NCBI GenBank assembly: GCA_963738205.1
Contig: CAVTVQ010000007.1
Coordinates: 124,001-188,000, forward strand
Length of the DNA stretch: 64,000 nt
From: DATFQE01 sp963738205
GTDB taxonomy: Bacteria; Actinomycetota; Thermoleophilia; Gaiellales; Gaiellaceae
Direction: 5' to 3'
Part shown: one piece after another, positions 31,061 through 41,674 of the stretch
Numbering within the stretch: position 1 is the stretch's first letter
How the letters are laid out: every line of letters starts with the position of its first letter
Notes under the pieces: model-generated
Database searches by the model: none
What the model was told of the DNA's origin: nothing
The model's input: only the letters and a program-made list of their open reading frames with translations
Position numbers and translations under genes: made by a program

Positions 31061-31827
31061 GGCGCCATCTCCATCTCCATCTGCATCGCCGGCGAGCCGT
31101 CGGGCTCGGTGAGCCCCGGAACGCTCCCCGGCGCTGTCGCGACCCAGATCCCGAGGATGATCAGGCCGAGCGCCACGACCCGGGAGAGGGTGAGCCCGCG
31201 CGGCAGGACCTTCTCAGCGAAGATCGCCGCGGCCACGACCGCCATCCAGACCAGGCTCATCACGCCGACCGCAAAGAGCACGAGCATCAGGCCGGCCGAA
31301 CAGCCGACGCAGTCCAGCCCGTGCGTCAGCCCGCTCCGGAACGCGCCTTCGGAATGGTCCGCCACGCGGCAACGGCGCAGGCTGCGCTGCTTGAGCGGCA
31401 TCAGCTCGTAGACGCCGGCGGCGACGATCAGCGCGCCGGCCGCATAGGGGCCGCCCTCGTCCCACGCCAGCCAGCCGGTGTCGAACGCGGTCACGAGCCG
31501 GAACACACCGTACGCCGCCAGGCCGTAGACGGTCCAGACGGCGAGGTAGCCGGCCGCGAAGGGCAGCGCCGCCACAAGCCTCGCCACCTGCGGCAGCAAC
31601 GAGGGCAGCATCATCGCAGCGGTCATCGTCACCCAGATGCCGAGGTACCACCCGAGCCCGCCGAGCTGGGTGCCAGGCCCCTCGTCCATGCCGGACATGC
31701 GCTCGACCGCGACGATCCAGGCCGCAGCCGCCGCGGCGAGGAGCAGGGCGGCGGCCCAGCTTCGTGCGGCGATGGTGCTCATGAGGCCTCCGGGGTAATC
31801 GCGCGTCTCCACGTTGTGGTCGATCAT
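31057..31827 (-). CDS. DUF2182 integral membrane protein
   Basis: 256 residues with about seven hydrophobic helices and the family motifs GIWVTMTAAMMLPSLLP and GLDCVGCSAGLMLVLFAVGVMSLVWM. The latter contains a CxxC that may bind metal. The C-terminus is Met-rich (MQMEMEMAP). DUF2182 proteins are described as predicted metal-binding membrane proteins. ATG 31827 has AAGGAGGGA 6-7 bases upstream. It heads the operon with two DUF899 genes. Confidence 0.88.
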   Translation of the reverse strand: MIDHNVETRDYPGGLMSTIAARSWAAALLLAAAAAAWIVAVERMSGMDEGPGTQLGGLGWYLGIWVTMTAAMMLPSLLPQVARLVAALPFAAGYLAVWTVYGLAAYGVFRLVTAFDTGWLAWDEGGPYAAGALIVAAGVYELMPLKQRSLRRCRVADHSEGAFRSGLTHGLDCVGCSAGLMLVLFAVGVMSLVWMAVVAAAIFAEKVLPRGLTLSRVVALGLIILGIWVATAPGSVPGLTEPDGSPAMQMEMEMAP

Positions 31828-31922
31828 CAGATCCCTCCTTCTTTCCTTAGACCGTGGGCGGGCCGAGAAATCATCGCCGCCAGACCTGCTCGAGGCGCGC
31901 AAGAGCCCGCGGCCGAACTATG

Positions 31923-31936
31923 CGAACATATGTTCG
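31923..31936. promoter_or_regulatory. LexA (SOS) box overlapping the dinB start
   Basis: CGAACATATGTTCG is a perfect palindrome that fits the Gram-positive/actinobacterial LexA consensus CGAAC-N4-GTTCG. The dinB ATG (31930-31932) is inside it, so bound LexA would block transcription or initiation of a leaderless message. Confidence 0.8.
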
Positions 31937-33126
31937 TGTGGGACGAGGCGACGATCCTCCACGCCGACCTCGACGCCTTCTACGCGTCGGTCGAGCAACG
32001 CGACGATCCCAGCCTGCGCGGGCGCCCGGTGATCGTGGGCGCCGGCGTCGTCCTCGCCGCCAGCTACGAGGCGAAGGCGTACGGCGTCCGCACCGCCATG
32101 GGCGGGCGCTGGGCGCGGCGGCTGTGCCGCGATGCGGTGGTCGTACACCCGCGCATGGCGGCGTACTCCGAAGCGAGCAAGGCCGTGTACCGCGTGTTCG
32201 AGGACACGACGCCGCTGGTCGAGGGCATGTCGATCGACGAGGCCTTCCTCGACGTGCGCGGGCTGAGACGGCTCTCCGGCACGCCGCCCGAGATCGCCGT
32301 GCGCTTGCGCCGGAGCGTCCTCGAGCGCGTCGGTCTGCCGATCACCGTCGGGGTTGCGCGGACCAAGTTCCTCGCCAAGGTGGCGAGCGGCGTGGCGAAG
32401 CCGGACGGCTTGCTCGTCGTGCCGCCCGACCGCGAGCTCGCGTTTCTGCACCCGCTTCCGGTCGAACGCCTGTGGGGGGTCGGCCCGGTGACCGCGGCCA
32501 AGCTCCACGAGCGCGGGATCCGCACCGTCGGTCAGGTTGCGGCGCTCTCGGAGGCGACGCTGGTGGCGCTGCTCGGACAGGCATCCGGCCGACACCTGCA
32601 CGCGCTCGCCCACAACCGCGACCCGCGGCCGGTCCAGGTGGGCCGCCGGCGGGGCTCGATCGGCTCGCAGCGCGCGCTCGGCCGCTCGCCGAGGTCGCTC
32701 GACGACGTCGATGCCGACGTTGTCGCCCTCGTCGAGCGAGTCACGCGCAGGCTGCGGCGCGCAGGCCGAGTCGGCCGCACGATCGTGCTGCGCCTGCGCT
32801 TCGCCGACTTTTCGCGCGCGACCCGCTCGCACACGTTGCCGCGGCCGACGGCCCACACCGCCACGATCCTCGCCACGGCCAGAGGGCTGCTGGCCGCGTC
32901 GACGCCGCTGATCGAGCGGCGCGGGATCACGCTCGTCGGCGTGGCGATCGCCAACCTCGACGACGACCACGCCCTCCAGCTCGCGCTGCCGTTCGACGCC
33001 CATAGCGATGAGGCGTTGGACCTGGCGCTCGACGAGGTGCGGGACCGGTTCGGCTCGGGCGCGATGACCCGCGCCGTGCTCCTCGGTCGCGACCCCGGGC
33101 TGACCGTTCCGCTGCTGCCGGACTGA
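31930..33126 (+). CDS. dinB: DNA polymerase IV (Y-family)
   Basis: 398 residues. Palm carboxylates D13 and D15 (LHADLDAFYASVEQR) and SIDEAF (101-106) are present. The fingers include SYEAKAYGVRTAMGG and the HhH motifs include LWGVGPVTAAKL and GIRTVGQVA. The little finger follows, and near the end QLALPF resembles a beta-clamp-binding motif. Y-family polymerases copy damaged DNA with low fidelity. ATG 31930 is in the LexA box; GTG 31936 is an alternative. The gene stands alone, divergent from the DUF2182 operon. Confidence 0.93.
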   Translation: MFVWDEATILHADLDAFYASVEQRDDPSLRGRPVIVGAGVVLAASYEAKAYGVRTAMGGRWARRLCRDAVVVHPRMAAYSEASKAVYRVFEDTTPLVEGMSIDEAFLDVRGLRRLSGTPPEIAVRLRRSVLERVGLPITVGVARTKFLAKVASGVAKPDGLLVVPPDRELAFLHPLPVERLWGVGPVTAAKLHERGIRTVGQVAALSEATLVALLGQASGRHLHALAHNRDPRPVQVGRRRGSIGSQRALGRSPRSLDDVDADVVALVERVTRRLRRAGRVGRTIVLRLRFADFSRATRSHTLPRPTAHTATILATARGLLAASTPLIERRGITLVGVAIANLDDDHALQLALPFDAHSDEALDLALDEVRDRFGSGAMTRAVLLGRDPGLTVPLLPD

Positions 33127-33141
33127 GCCTGCAACCATCTG

Positions 33142-33771
33142 GTGGTGGAGACCAAGCTCGAGATCGATACACCGCACGGCCGCGCGAACGCGCACGTGCA
33201 CCCCGCGGAGGATCCACGGGGCGCGGTGGTGCTCGGCCACGGAGCCGGTGGAGGCATCGCGTCGCGCGACCTCGTCACGGCAACCGACGCCGCGCTCCAG
33301 GAGCGCTTCACCGTCGTGCTTGTCGAGCAGCCTTACCGCGTCCTCGGGCGCCGCTCGCCGGCGCCGGCGCACCAGCTCGACGCCGCCTGGACCGCCGTGG
33401 TCGACCGGCTGCGAGCCGAGGAGCTGCGCGGGCTGCCGCTCGTCGCAGGCGGGCGCTCCGCGGGCGCGCGGGTGGCGTGCCGCACTGCAGAGGCCACCGG
33501 CGCGGTCGGCGTGCTGTGCCTGGCCTTCCCGTTGCAACCGCCGGCCCGGCGGACGGGGACGGCGGCGCCGAGCCGCCTGCCCGAACTCGATGCCGTGACG
33601 GTGCCGACGCTCGTCGTCCAGGGCGCGCGGGACTCATTCGGCATCCCACCCGCTGCCCCGCATCGCACCGTGGTCGAGGTGGCGGGCAACCATAGCCTCC
33701 GCACCGACCTGGAGGCCGTGGCCGACGCGATCCGCGCCTGGCTTCCCGGAGTCGTCGACAGGACAACGTGA
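33142..33771 (+). CDS. Small alpha/beta hydrolase (KANL3/Tex30-like)
   Basis: 209 residues. It has GAVVLGHGAGGGIASRDL (oxyanion region), the nucleophile elbow VAGGRSAGARVA (GxSxG), the acid VPTLVVQGARDSFG and the histidine VEVAGNHSL, so the catalytic triad is complete. This branch has no known substrate. GTG 33142 (or 33145) is 15 bp after the dinB stop. The following regulator overlaps by GTGA (33768-33771). Confidence 0.85.
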   Translation: MVETKLEIDTPHGRANAHVHPAEDPRGAVVLGHGAGGGIASRDLVTATDAALQERFTVVLVEQPYRVLGRRSPAPAHQLDAAWTAVVDRLRAEELRGLPLVAGGRSAGARVACRTAEATGAVGVLCLAFPLQPPARRTGTAAPSRLPELDAVTVPTLVVQGARDSFGIPPAAPHRTVVEVAGNHSLRTDLEAVADAIRAWLPGVVDRTT

Positions 33772-34331
33772 CGCAGCATCAGCTGAACGCAGTCGGAGAC
33801 CTGGTGCTCACCGACGCGGCGGCCATGCGCGCACTGGCGGATCCTGTGCGCCTGGCGTTGCACGACCGACTACGCCGCCACGGGCCTGCCACCGAGGTCG
33901 AGCTGCAGGCGCTGGCACCGAACCCGGAGGCACACCTCGAAGAGCTCGAGCGCGTCGGTCTCGTCACCAGGGACGACGATGGTCGCTGGTCGACGATCGG
34001 CAAGGGCTTCGTCTTCGAGATCCCCGACGACCCCGAGGGCCAGGCCGCGGCACGCGAGCTCACCAACGTCATGCTCCTGAGCTACGTCGACCTGCCGAGA
34101 CGGTGGGTCGCGGACGACGAGCCGCGCCTTGCACTCGACTGGGTGCGCGCGGCGGGCCTCTTCAATGCCCGGGTAACGCTCACCCCAGACGAGCTGCGCA
34201 GTGTCCAGGAAGACCTCGAGCGGCTCCTCGAGCCGTACCTGACGCGCGAGGCAGAAGCGGCTCCCGCCGGTGCCGGCCCGGTCCGGATCCTCAGCTACTT
34301 CATGCCGGAGCCTCAGCGTCCGACTGCGTAG
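33768..34331 (+). CDS. Winged-helix regulator, ArsR-like
   Basis: 187 residues. The N-terminal winged HTH has TDAAAMRALADPVRLALHDRLRRHGPATEVELQALAPNPEAHLEELERVGLVTRDDDGRWSTIGKG. The C-terminal half (about 85-187) is helical, as in DUF-extended ArsR proteins that sense ligands. It is co-translated with the hydrolase, which may be its partner. The 3' end overlaps the convergent gamma-glutamyltransferase gene by 19 bp. Confidence 0.82.
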   Translation: MTQHQLNAVGDLVLTDAAAMRALADPVRLALHDRLRRHGPATEVELQALAPNPEAHLEELERVGLVTRDDDGRWSTIGKGFVFEIPDDPEGQAAARELTNVMLLSYVDLPRRWVADDEPRLALDWVRAAGLFNARVTLTPDELRSVQEDLERLLEPYLTREAEAAPAGAGPVRILSYFMPEPQRPTA

Positions 34332-36004
34332 CCCTGCATGCCGCGCGCGTTGGCCGCGGCCTTCAGCACGCCGCCTCCGTCGCGGCCGGCCGCGCTGACC
34401 CGGCCGAGCGACCACGCCTCCGTGACCCGGACATCGTGGCCGCGCCGGCGAAGCTCCTCGACCACGTCGTCATCGAGCCGCGACTCGACCGAGAGGGACG
34501 CCGGCTCTGCCTGGCGCGGGAAGAACGAGCTCGGGAAGTGGTCGGTGTGGAAGCCGGGTGCATCGATCGCGGCCTGTAGGTCGAGTCCGAAGTGGACGTG
34601 CGCGAGGAACGTGTTGAGCGCCCACTGGTCCTGCTGGTCGCCGCCGGGCGTGCCGAGCGCGAGATACGGCTCGCCGTCACGGAGAACGACCGAGGGCGAC
34701 AGCGTCGTCCGCGGCCGCTTGCGCGGCTCGAGCGAGGACGGCAGACCGGGTTCGAGCCAGAACATCTGCGCGCGCGTGCCCAGCGGCCAGCCCAGCTCGG
34801 GAATGACCGGCGAGCTCTGCAGCCAACCGCCGCTCGGGGTCGCCGAGACGAGGTTGCCGAAGCGGTCGGCGACGTCGAGATGCACCGTGTCGCCGCGAGT
34901 CGGCTCGCCCGCCCCGACCGTCGCCGCGGCGTCGACCAGCGTCGGCAGCCGCCCTCCACCAGGGCGAAGCTCGGCCGATGCGTCCGGGCCGACCAGGCGG
35001 CGGCGCTCGTCGTTGTACTCGGCCGAGAGCAGCCACTCGAGCGGCACGTCGACGAACGCGGGGTCGCCGTAGAACGCCTCGCGATCGGCGAAGGCCAGCT
35101 TCGCGCACTCGACGACCGTGTGCACGTAGTCGGCCGAGCCGAGGCCCGCTTCCGCCAGGTCGAGCCCGGCGAGCAGCGCCAGCTGCTGCAGGAACACCGG
35201 GCCCTGGCCCCACGGACCGGTCTTGCAGACCGTGTACCCGTGGTAGTCGAACGTCGCGGGCGGCTCGATCGTCGCCTGCCAGCCGGCGAGGTCGGCTCCG
35301 GTCAAGAGCCCGCCCTGCTCGCGGCTGAAGCGGTCGATCGCCTCTGCGACGAACCCCTCGTAGAAGCTCCCGCGGGCGCGGTCGATCCGATCCTCACGTG
35401 ACGTCCCGCCGGCCGCCTCGTCGAGGATCCGCCGGTACGTCGCCGCCAGCGCCGGGTTGCTGAAGAGCGTCCCCGGTCGCGGCGCCGGCAAGTAGAGCTC
35501 GGCGGACGCCGGCCATTCCGCGAGCAGCTCCTTCGTGGCCTCGATCGTCGCGGTGATCCCGGGCACCACGTGATAGCCGTCCTCCGCGTACCCGAGCGCG
35601 TAGGCGAGGACGTCCTCGAACTCGAACGTCCCGAGCTCGCGGAGCAGCAGCATCCAGCCGTCGAACGCTCCGGGGACGCAGGCGGCGAGAAGCCCCGTCC
35701 CGGGCACGAGCTCGTGACCCAGCTCGCGGTAACGCTCGCTCGTCGCCGCCGCCGGTCCCGTTCCCTGGCCGCAGACGACGAGCGGCTCGCCGCGGTCGGC
35801 GCTCCAGAGGACGACGGGCAGGTCGCCGCCGGGCCCGTTCAGGTGCGGCTCCACCACCTGCAGGGTCAACCCCGTGGCGACCGCCGCGTCGAAGGCGTTC
35901 CCGCCCCGCTCGAGCACCGCCATGCCCGCCGCCGAGGCGAGCCAATGGGTCGACGCGACCATCCCGAAGGTGCCGCGCAGCTCGGGACGCGTCGTGAAGA
36001 TCAG
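34313..36004 (-). CDS. Gamma-glutamyltransferase family protein
   Basis: About 563 residues, Ntn-hydrolase superfamily. It contains PELRGTFGMVASTHWLASAAGMAVLERGGNAFDAAVAT and GPGGDLPVVLW. The autoprocessing nucleophile is probably T373 in RGDTVHLDVADRFGNLVSATPSGGW, and GTPGGDQQDQW lies near the end. The enzyme would release the gamma-glutamyl group from glutathione or similar peptides. The natural N-terminus (LIFTTRPELRG) has no ATG/GTG/TTG: the codon overlapping the upstream ABC stop is CTG (CTGA at 36001-36004), and the first ATG (in GMVAS) would cut into the domain. Start at CTG is inferred. No clear signal peptide is seen. Last gene of the peptide-importer operon. Confidence 0.9.
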   Translation of the reverse strand: MIFTTRPELRGTFGMVASTHWLASAAGMAVLERGGNAFDAAVATGLTLQVVEPHLNGPGGDLPVVLWSADRGEPLVVCGQGTGPAAATSERYRELGHELVPGTGLLAACVPGAFDGWMLLLRELGTFEFEDVLAYALGYAEDGYHVVPGITATIEATKELLAEWPASAELYLPAPRPGTLFSNPALAATYRRILDEAAGGTSREDRIDRARGSFYEGFVAEAIDRFSREQGGLLTGADLAGWQATIEPPATFDYHGYTVCKTGPWGQGPVFLQQLALLAGLDLAEAGLGSADYVHTVVECAKLAFADREAFYGDPAFVDVPLEWLLSAEYNDERRRLVGPDASAELRPGGGRLPTLVDAAATVGAGEPTRGDTVHLDVADRFGNLVSATPSGGWLQSSPVIPELGWPLGTRAQMFWLEPGLPSSLEPRKRPRTTLSPSVVLRDGEPYLALGTPGGDQQDQWALNTFLAHVHFGLDLQAAIDAPGFHTDHFPSSFFPRQAEPASLSVESRLDDDVVEELRRRGHDVRVTEAWSLGRVSAAGRDGGGVLKAAANARGMQGYAVGR

Positions 36005-37043
36005 CGCTCCGCCGCTCCCGCGAGCTCGGCCGGTGCCTCGGCGATCCTGGGCGCCTCGCCTCCAGGGCGTGCGAGATGGCACGCGACCAGGTGCCCGTTC
36101 CCGGTCACGTCCACGAGCGCCGGCTCCTCGTCGGTCGAGCGCGGCGCGGACTCGTGCTCGAGCGGGCAGCGCGTTCTGAAGCGACACCCCGATGGCGGCG
36201 CCAGCGGGCTCGGAATGTCACCGGCGAGCACCACGCGCGTGCGCGTCCGCTGCACGGCCGGGTCGGGGATCAGGGCGGCAGAGAGCAACGCCTGCGTGTA
36301 CGGGTGCTGCGGCCGGGCGAAGAGGTCGCTGCGCGAGGCCACCTCGACGATCTTGCCCAGATACATCACCGCGACGCGGTCGCAGAGGAACTCGACCGTG
36401 GCGAGATCGTGGCTGATGAACAGGCACGAGAACCCAAACTCGCGCTGGAGATCGCGGAGCAGGTTCAGCACGGACGCCTGCACCGAGACGTCGAGCGCCG
36501 ACACCGGCTCGTCGGCGATCAGCAGGCGTGGCGAGACGCTCAGGGCACGCGCGAGGCCGATCCGTTGGCGTTGCCCGCCCGAGAGCTCGTGCGGGTAGCG
36601 GTAGCGGAGCTCCGACCGCAAGCCGACGGCATCGAACAGCTCGGCGACGCGCGCGTCGAGCGCCGACCCGCGAGCGAGCCGCTGCAGCCGCATCGGCTCG
36701 CCGACGATCTGGCCGCACGTCATCCGCGGGTTCAGCGACGAGTAGGGATCCTGGAAGACGATGTGCATCCGCCGCCGGTACGGACGGAGCTCGCGGCGCG
36801 ACAGGTGCGCGATCTCGGCGCCGTCGAGCTTGATCGATCCGGCCGTCGGCTCGAGCAGGCGGTTCACGCAGTAGCCGACGGTCGTCTTGCCGCTCCCGGA
36901 CTCACCGACGAGCCCCAGGACCTCGCCCTCGGCGAGCGAGAACGAGACGCCGTCGACGGCGTACACGACGCTGCCGCCCTGCCTGATCCCACGGCCGAGC
37001 GGAAAGTGCTTGACGAGGCCTTCGACTTCGAGGACGGGAGCGC

Positions 37044-37047
<4 letters not shown>
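36001..37047 (-). CDS. Peptide ABC importer ATP-binding protein (OppF/DppF-like)
   Basis: 348 residues. Walker A GESGSGKTT, signature LSGGQRQRIGLARAL and Walker B LLIADEPVSALD are present. The C-terminal oligopeptide-type extension includes FARPQHPYTQALLSA and CRFRTRCPLEH (iron-sulfur or structural cysteines of OppD/F). It pairs with the DppD-like subunit upstream (overlap ATGA at 37044-37047) to drive import of peptides. Confidence 0.93.
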
Positions 37048-38011
<964 letters not shown>

Positions 38012-38015
<4 letters not shown>

Positions 38016-38887
38016 CGCTCCGTCTTCGGGTCGAGCGCGTCTCGCAGGCCGTCGCCGAGCAAGTTGAACGCGAGCGCGGCGATCACGATCGCCAGGCCGG
38101 GGTAGACGGCGAGCCACGGCTCTTCGTTCAGGTAGGGCTGCGCGGCGTTCAGCATCACGCCCCACGACGGCGTGGGCGGCTGGACGCCGAGCCCGAGGAA
38201 GGACAGCACGGCCTCGCCGATGATGGCGGCCGGAATCGTGAGCGTCGCCTGGACGAGGAGCGTGCTGGTCATGTTCGGGAGGATGTGGCGCCCGAGGATG
38301 ACCGGGTCATTCGCGCCGTTAGCGACCGCAGCCCGCACGTAGTCCTCTTCGCGGAGCTCCAGCGTCTCGCCCCGGGAGATGCGGACGAGCGCGGGCATCG
38401 CCGCGATACCGAGCGCGAGCGTCGCGTTGAGGAGCGAGGGCCCGAAGATGGCGGCCAGGCCGACGGCGAGGATGAGGAAGGGAAATGCGAGCAGGACGTC
38501 GGTCAGCCGCGCGATCACGCTGTCGGTCTTGCCCCGGTAGTAGCCCGCGACGAGCCCGATCGGCACGGCTACCGCCATCGCGATGACCGTCGCGAAGAAG
38601 CCCGCCTGAATCGAGGCGCGGGCGCCCCAGATGATCCGCGACAGGGTGTCGCGGCCGAGGTCGTCCGTTCCCAGCAGGTGCTCGCGCGAAGGCCCGGCCA
38701 GCAGGGCGTTGAAGTCGGTTTCGTCGGGCGAGTACGGCGCCACCAACGGCGCGAAGACCGCGACGAGCACGAATGCGACGACGACCACGAGCGAGCCGAC
38801 CGCTGCCGGCCGGCGTAGGAACCGGCGTCGCAGGACGCGCCGACGGCGCGCGCGCGGGCTCAGCGTCTGCGCTTCGACGTAGCTCAC
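38012..38887 (-). CDS. Peptide ABC importer permease (OppC/DppC-like)
   Basis: 291 residues with about six membrane helices. The N-terminal OppC region (LVAPYSPDETDFNALLAGPSREHLLGTDDLGRDTLSRIIWGARAS) and the EAA loop (SRGETLELREEDYVRAAVANGAND) are clear. GTG 38887 overlaps the stop of the DppB-like gene (GTGA at 38884-38887). Confidence 0.92.
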
Positions 38888-39837
38888 GAGCCCGCTCCTC
38901 CGACGCGGATGCGCGGGTTGATCAGCGAGTAGGTGAGGTCGACGAGCAGGTTGACGACGACGTAGCCCGCCGCAGCCACGAGCACGACCCCCTGCAGCAG
39001 GGCGTAGTCGCGCTGTGCGACCGAGTCGACCGTCAGCCGTCCGAAGCCCGCGATCCCGAAGATCTGCTCGGTGATGACGGCGCCCGAGATCAGCGCGCCG
39101 AGCTGCAGGCCCAGCACGGTCGTAATCGTGATCAGGCTGTTGCGCAGCGCGTGCTTCCCGACCACGGACCACTCGCTCAGGCCCTTGGCCCTCGCCGTGC
39201 GCACGTAGTCGGCCGAGAGTGAGGTGAGCATCGCCGAGCGCATCTGTCGCATCAGCACGGCGGAGAGACCCGTGCCGAGCACGATCGCCGGCATCAGCAT
39301 GTGCTCGAGGTTGCCGATCGGGTCCTCACGGAACGAGACGTAGCCGCCGGCCGGGAGCCAGCCGAGGTTGACCGCGAAGACGATGATCAGTACCAGGCCG
39401 AGCCAGAAGTGCGGCACGGAGAGGCCGAACAGCGCCACGGTGGTGGCGGCGTAGTCCGACGCTTTGCCACGCCGCACCGCGGCGATCACCCCTGCCGGAA
39501 TCCCGATCCCCGCGCCGATCAGGATCGCCAGCCCGGCGAGCTCGAGCGTCAGGGGCAGGCGCGTCACGATCGTCTCCGCGACCGGGAGGCCGCGCGTGTC
39601 CGTCCCGAGGTCGCCCTGCACTGCCAGGCCGATCCAGCGCACGTACTGGACCGGCATCGGGTCGTCGAGGCCGTACTTGGCACGGATCTCCGCAAGCACC
39701 TTCGGGTCGCGGTCCTCGGCGGCGAACGCGAGCGCCGGATCGCCGGGAATCGCGCGCACACCCGCGAACACGAGCACGCTCGCGAGGAACACGACGATCA
39801 GGGCGGCTCCGACCTTGCGCAGGATGAAGACGCCCAT
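38884..39837 (-). CDS. Peptide ABC importer permease (OppB/DppB-like)
   Basis: 317 residues. It opens with ILRKVGAALIVVFLASVLVFAGVRAIPGDPA, the standard OppB start, and has the EAA loop (SLSADYVRTARAKGLSEWSVVGKHALRNSLI). ATG 39837 is chosen over a longer frame because it gives the standard N-terminus. The gene lies 191 bp downstream of the binding-protein gene; nothing else is recognised in that gap. Confidence 0.92.
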   Translation of the reverse strand: MGVFILRKVGAALIVVFLASVLVFAGVRAIPGDPALAFAAEDRDPKVLAEIRAKYGLDDPMPVQYVRWIGLAVQGDLGTDTRGLPVAETIVTRLPLTLELAGLAILIGAGIGIPAGVIAAVRRGKASDYAATTVALFGLSVPHFWLGLVLIIVFAVNLGWLPAGGYVSFREDPIGNLEHMLMPAIVLGTGLSAVLMRQMRSAMLTSLSADYVRTARAKGLSEWSVVGKHALRNSLITITTVLGLQLGALISGAVITEQIFGIAGFGRLTVDSVAQRDYALLQGVVLVAAAGYVVVNLLVDLTYSLINPRIRVGGAGS

Positions 39838-40028
39838 GATCGTCGCGTAGTTTCTAGTAGGAGGGCCTGACGGGATGCAGCGTTGTGCCGCCGGGCCGCG
39901 CTGCTCGCCCCGAGGCCGCGTCCTCAGTCGCGCCCGTATCGCTGCGCATACGAACACTCCCTGCGTCCTTGCCTCGGAACGACCATCGCACCCCGACGAC
40001 GAACGACATCCCGCCAGACCCTCCTAGA

Positions 40029-41609
40029 TCACTTCAGCTCGGCGTAGTAGGCCCTGATCAGCCCGTCGCCGAAGGTCTGCACGCCGTTCACCGTCTTCGA
40101 CACGCCGTGCCGGTTGACGGGGTGCCACAGGTAGATGAGCGGCAACTGGGAGCGGAGGATCTTGAACGCCGAGCTGTAGAGCTTCTTGCGCGCCGCGGCC
40201 GAGGCTGCCTTGCGGGCGTTGTCCAGCAGGAGGTCCATCCGCGGGCTCGACCAGCCGAGGTTGTTCAGCGAGCCCTTGGAGTGGACGAACTGGTAGATGT
40301 TGCCGTCGGGGTCGACGCGGCCGGACCAGCCGACCGCGAACGTGTCGTAGTTGCCCAGGTCCTGTCGACGCAACGCAGTCACGAACTCCGTCGGCTGCAG
40401 CTCGACCCTGAATCCGGCCTCGCCCGCCATCGACTGGATCACCTGGCCGAGGCGCGCCTGCACCTGGTCGGTCCCGATCATCACCTTCACCTGCACCGGC
40501 GTCTGCATGCCCGACTTCTGGATCAGCTGCCGTGCCTTCGCGACGTTGCGCCCCGGGCACTTGATGCTCTTGTCGTAGTACGGGCTGCTCGGCGGAACGG
40601 GTAGGCAGCCGGGGACGACCGTGCCTCCGAACACGACGCGGTTGATGACGCGGCGGTCGAGTGACAGCTCGAACGCCTGCCGCACAAACTGCTTGGAGGC
40701 GAGCCCTGTGCCGACGTTCTCGAACGGCTTTCCGAGCCCGTTCTTGTTGCCGACGTTGATCGAGATGCCCTGGTACCCGATCGACGTGGACTTGATCACC
40801 CGCAAGCTCTTGTCGCGCTGGATGGCGGGCAGGTCGGTCGACGCGATGCGGTCGAGCACGTCGACGTCGTGCGAGCGGAGGTTCGCCGCCCGCGCGCCCG
40901 TGTCCGTGATGATCCGGAAGACGATCTGGTTCAGCTTCACCTTCTTGGCCGCGTAGTAGAACGGCGATTTTTCGAGGACGATCCGGTCGCCGGCCGTGCG
41001 GCTCACGAAGCGGAACGCGCCCACGCAGACCGGGTTGGAGGCGAACCGGTCGCCGAGTGCGTCGAGCTGCTTCGGCGACATGATCATCCCCGCGCGATCC
41101 GCGAGCTGGGCGGTCAGCGGCGAGAAGCGGTCGGTCAGGCGCAGCCGCACGGAGTTGCCGGCGACGCTCACGGACGAGATCGGCGAGATCTCGCTGGCGC
41201 GCGCCGAGCGCGGCAGGGTGCGATGCCGGTCGAGCGAAATCTTTACCGCCTGTGCGGTCAGCGGCGTGCCGTCGTTGAAGCGGACGCCTCGGCGAATCGG
41301 GATCGTCATCGTCTTCTTGTCCGCCGAGAGCTTCGGCAGCGCCGAGGCCAGCTGCGGCACGATCTCGAGCTTCGCGTTCAGGTCGTACAGCTTCTCGCAC
41401 ATGTGCAGGAAGACCATGCGGCCGACGAACGTGCGCGCGAGCGTGGGGTCGAGCGCGTCCGGGTCCTCGGCGAGGGCGATGGTCAACGTGCCGCCTGTCT
41501 TGGTGTCGGCGGCAGTCGAGGCGCTCGCCCCGAGGGCGAGCAGCAGGACGGCGGCGAGCGCGAGCGCAACTCCGAGCGTCCTGGCGCCGCGAGTACGAAT
41601 CCCCTCCAT
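40029..41609 (-). CDS. Peptide ABC importer solute-binding protein (family 5)
   Basis: 526 residues. The signal peptide (about 12-34) contains LGVALALAAVLLLALGASAS. The mature domain is SBP_bac_5: GGTLTIALAEDPDALDPTLA, MCEKLYDLNAKLEIVPQLASALPKLSADKKTMTIPIRRGVRFNDGTPLTA, YDTFAVGWSGRVDPDGNIYQF. It captures a peptide outside the membrane and delivers it to the permease pair. The signal peptide lacks a lipobox. ATG 41609 has GGAGGGATG upstream. First gene of the operon running to the gamma-glutamyltransferase. Confidence 0.92.
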   Translation of the reverse strand: MEGIRTRGARTLGVALALAAVLLLALGASASTAADTKTGGTLTIALAEDPDALDPTLARTFVGRMVFLHMCEKLYDLNAKLEIVPQLASALPKLSADKKTMTIPIRRGVRFNDGTPLTAQAVKISLDRHRTLPRSARASEISPISSVSVAGNSVRLRLTDRFSPLTAQLADRAGMIMSPKQLDALGDRFASNPVCVGAFRFVSRTAGDRIVLEKSPFYYAAKKVKLNQIVFRIITDTGARAANLRSHDVDVLDRIASTDLPAIQRDKSLRVIKSTSIGYQGISINVGNKNGLGKPFENVGTGLASKQFVRQAFELSLDRRVINRVVFGGTVVPGCLPVPPSSPYYDKSIKCPGRNVAKARQLIQKSGMQTPVQVKVMIGTDQVQARLGQVIQSMAGEAGFRVELQPTEFVTALRRQDLGNYDTFAVGWSGRVDPDGNIYQFVHSKGSLNNLGWSSPRMDLLLDNARKAASAAARKKLYSSAFKILRSQLPLIYLWHPVNRHGVSKTVNGVQTFGDGLIRAYYAELK

Positions 41610-41674
41610 GACATCCCTCCATCGATTGCGACGGCCCCCGCGGGGACCCGGGACGCGGGCGACTGTACCAGGTT

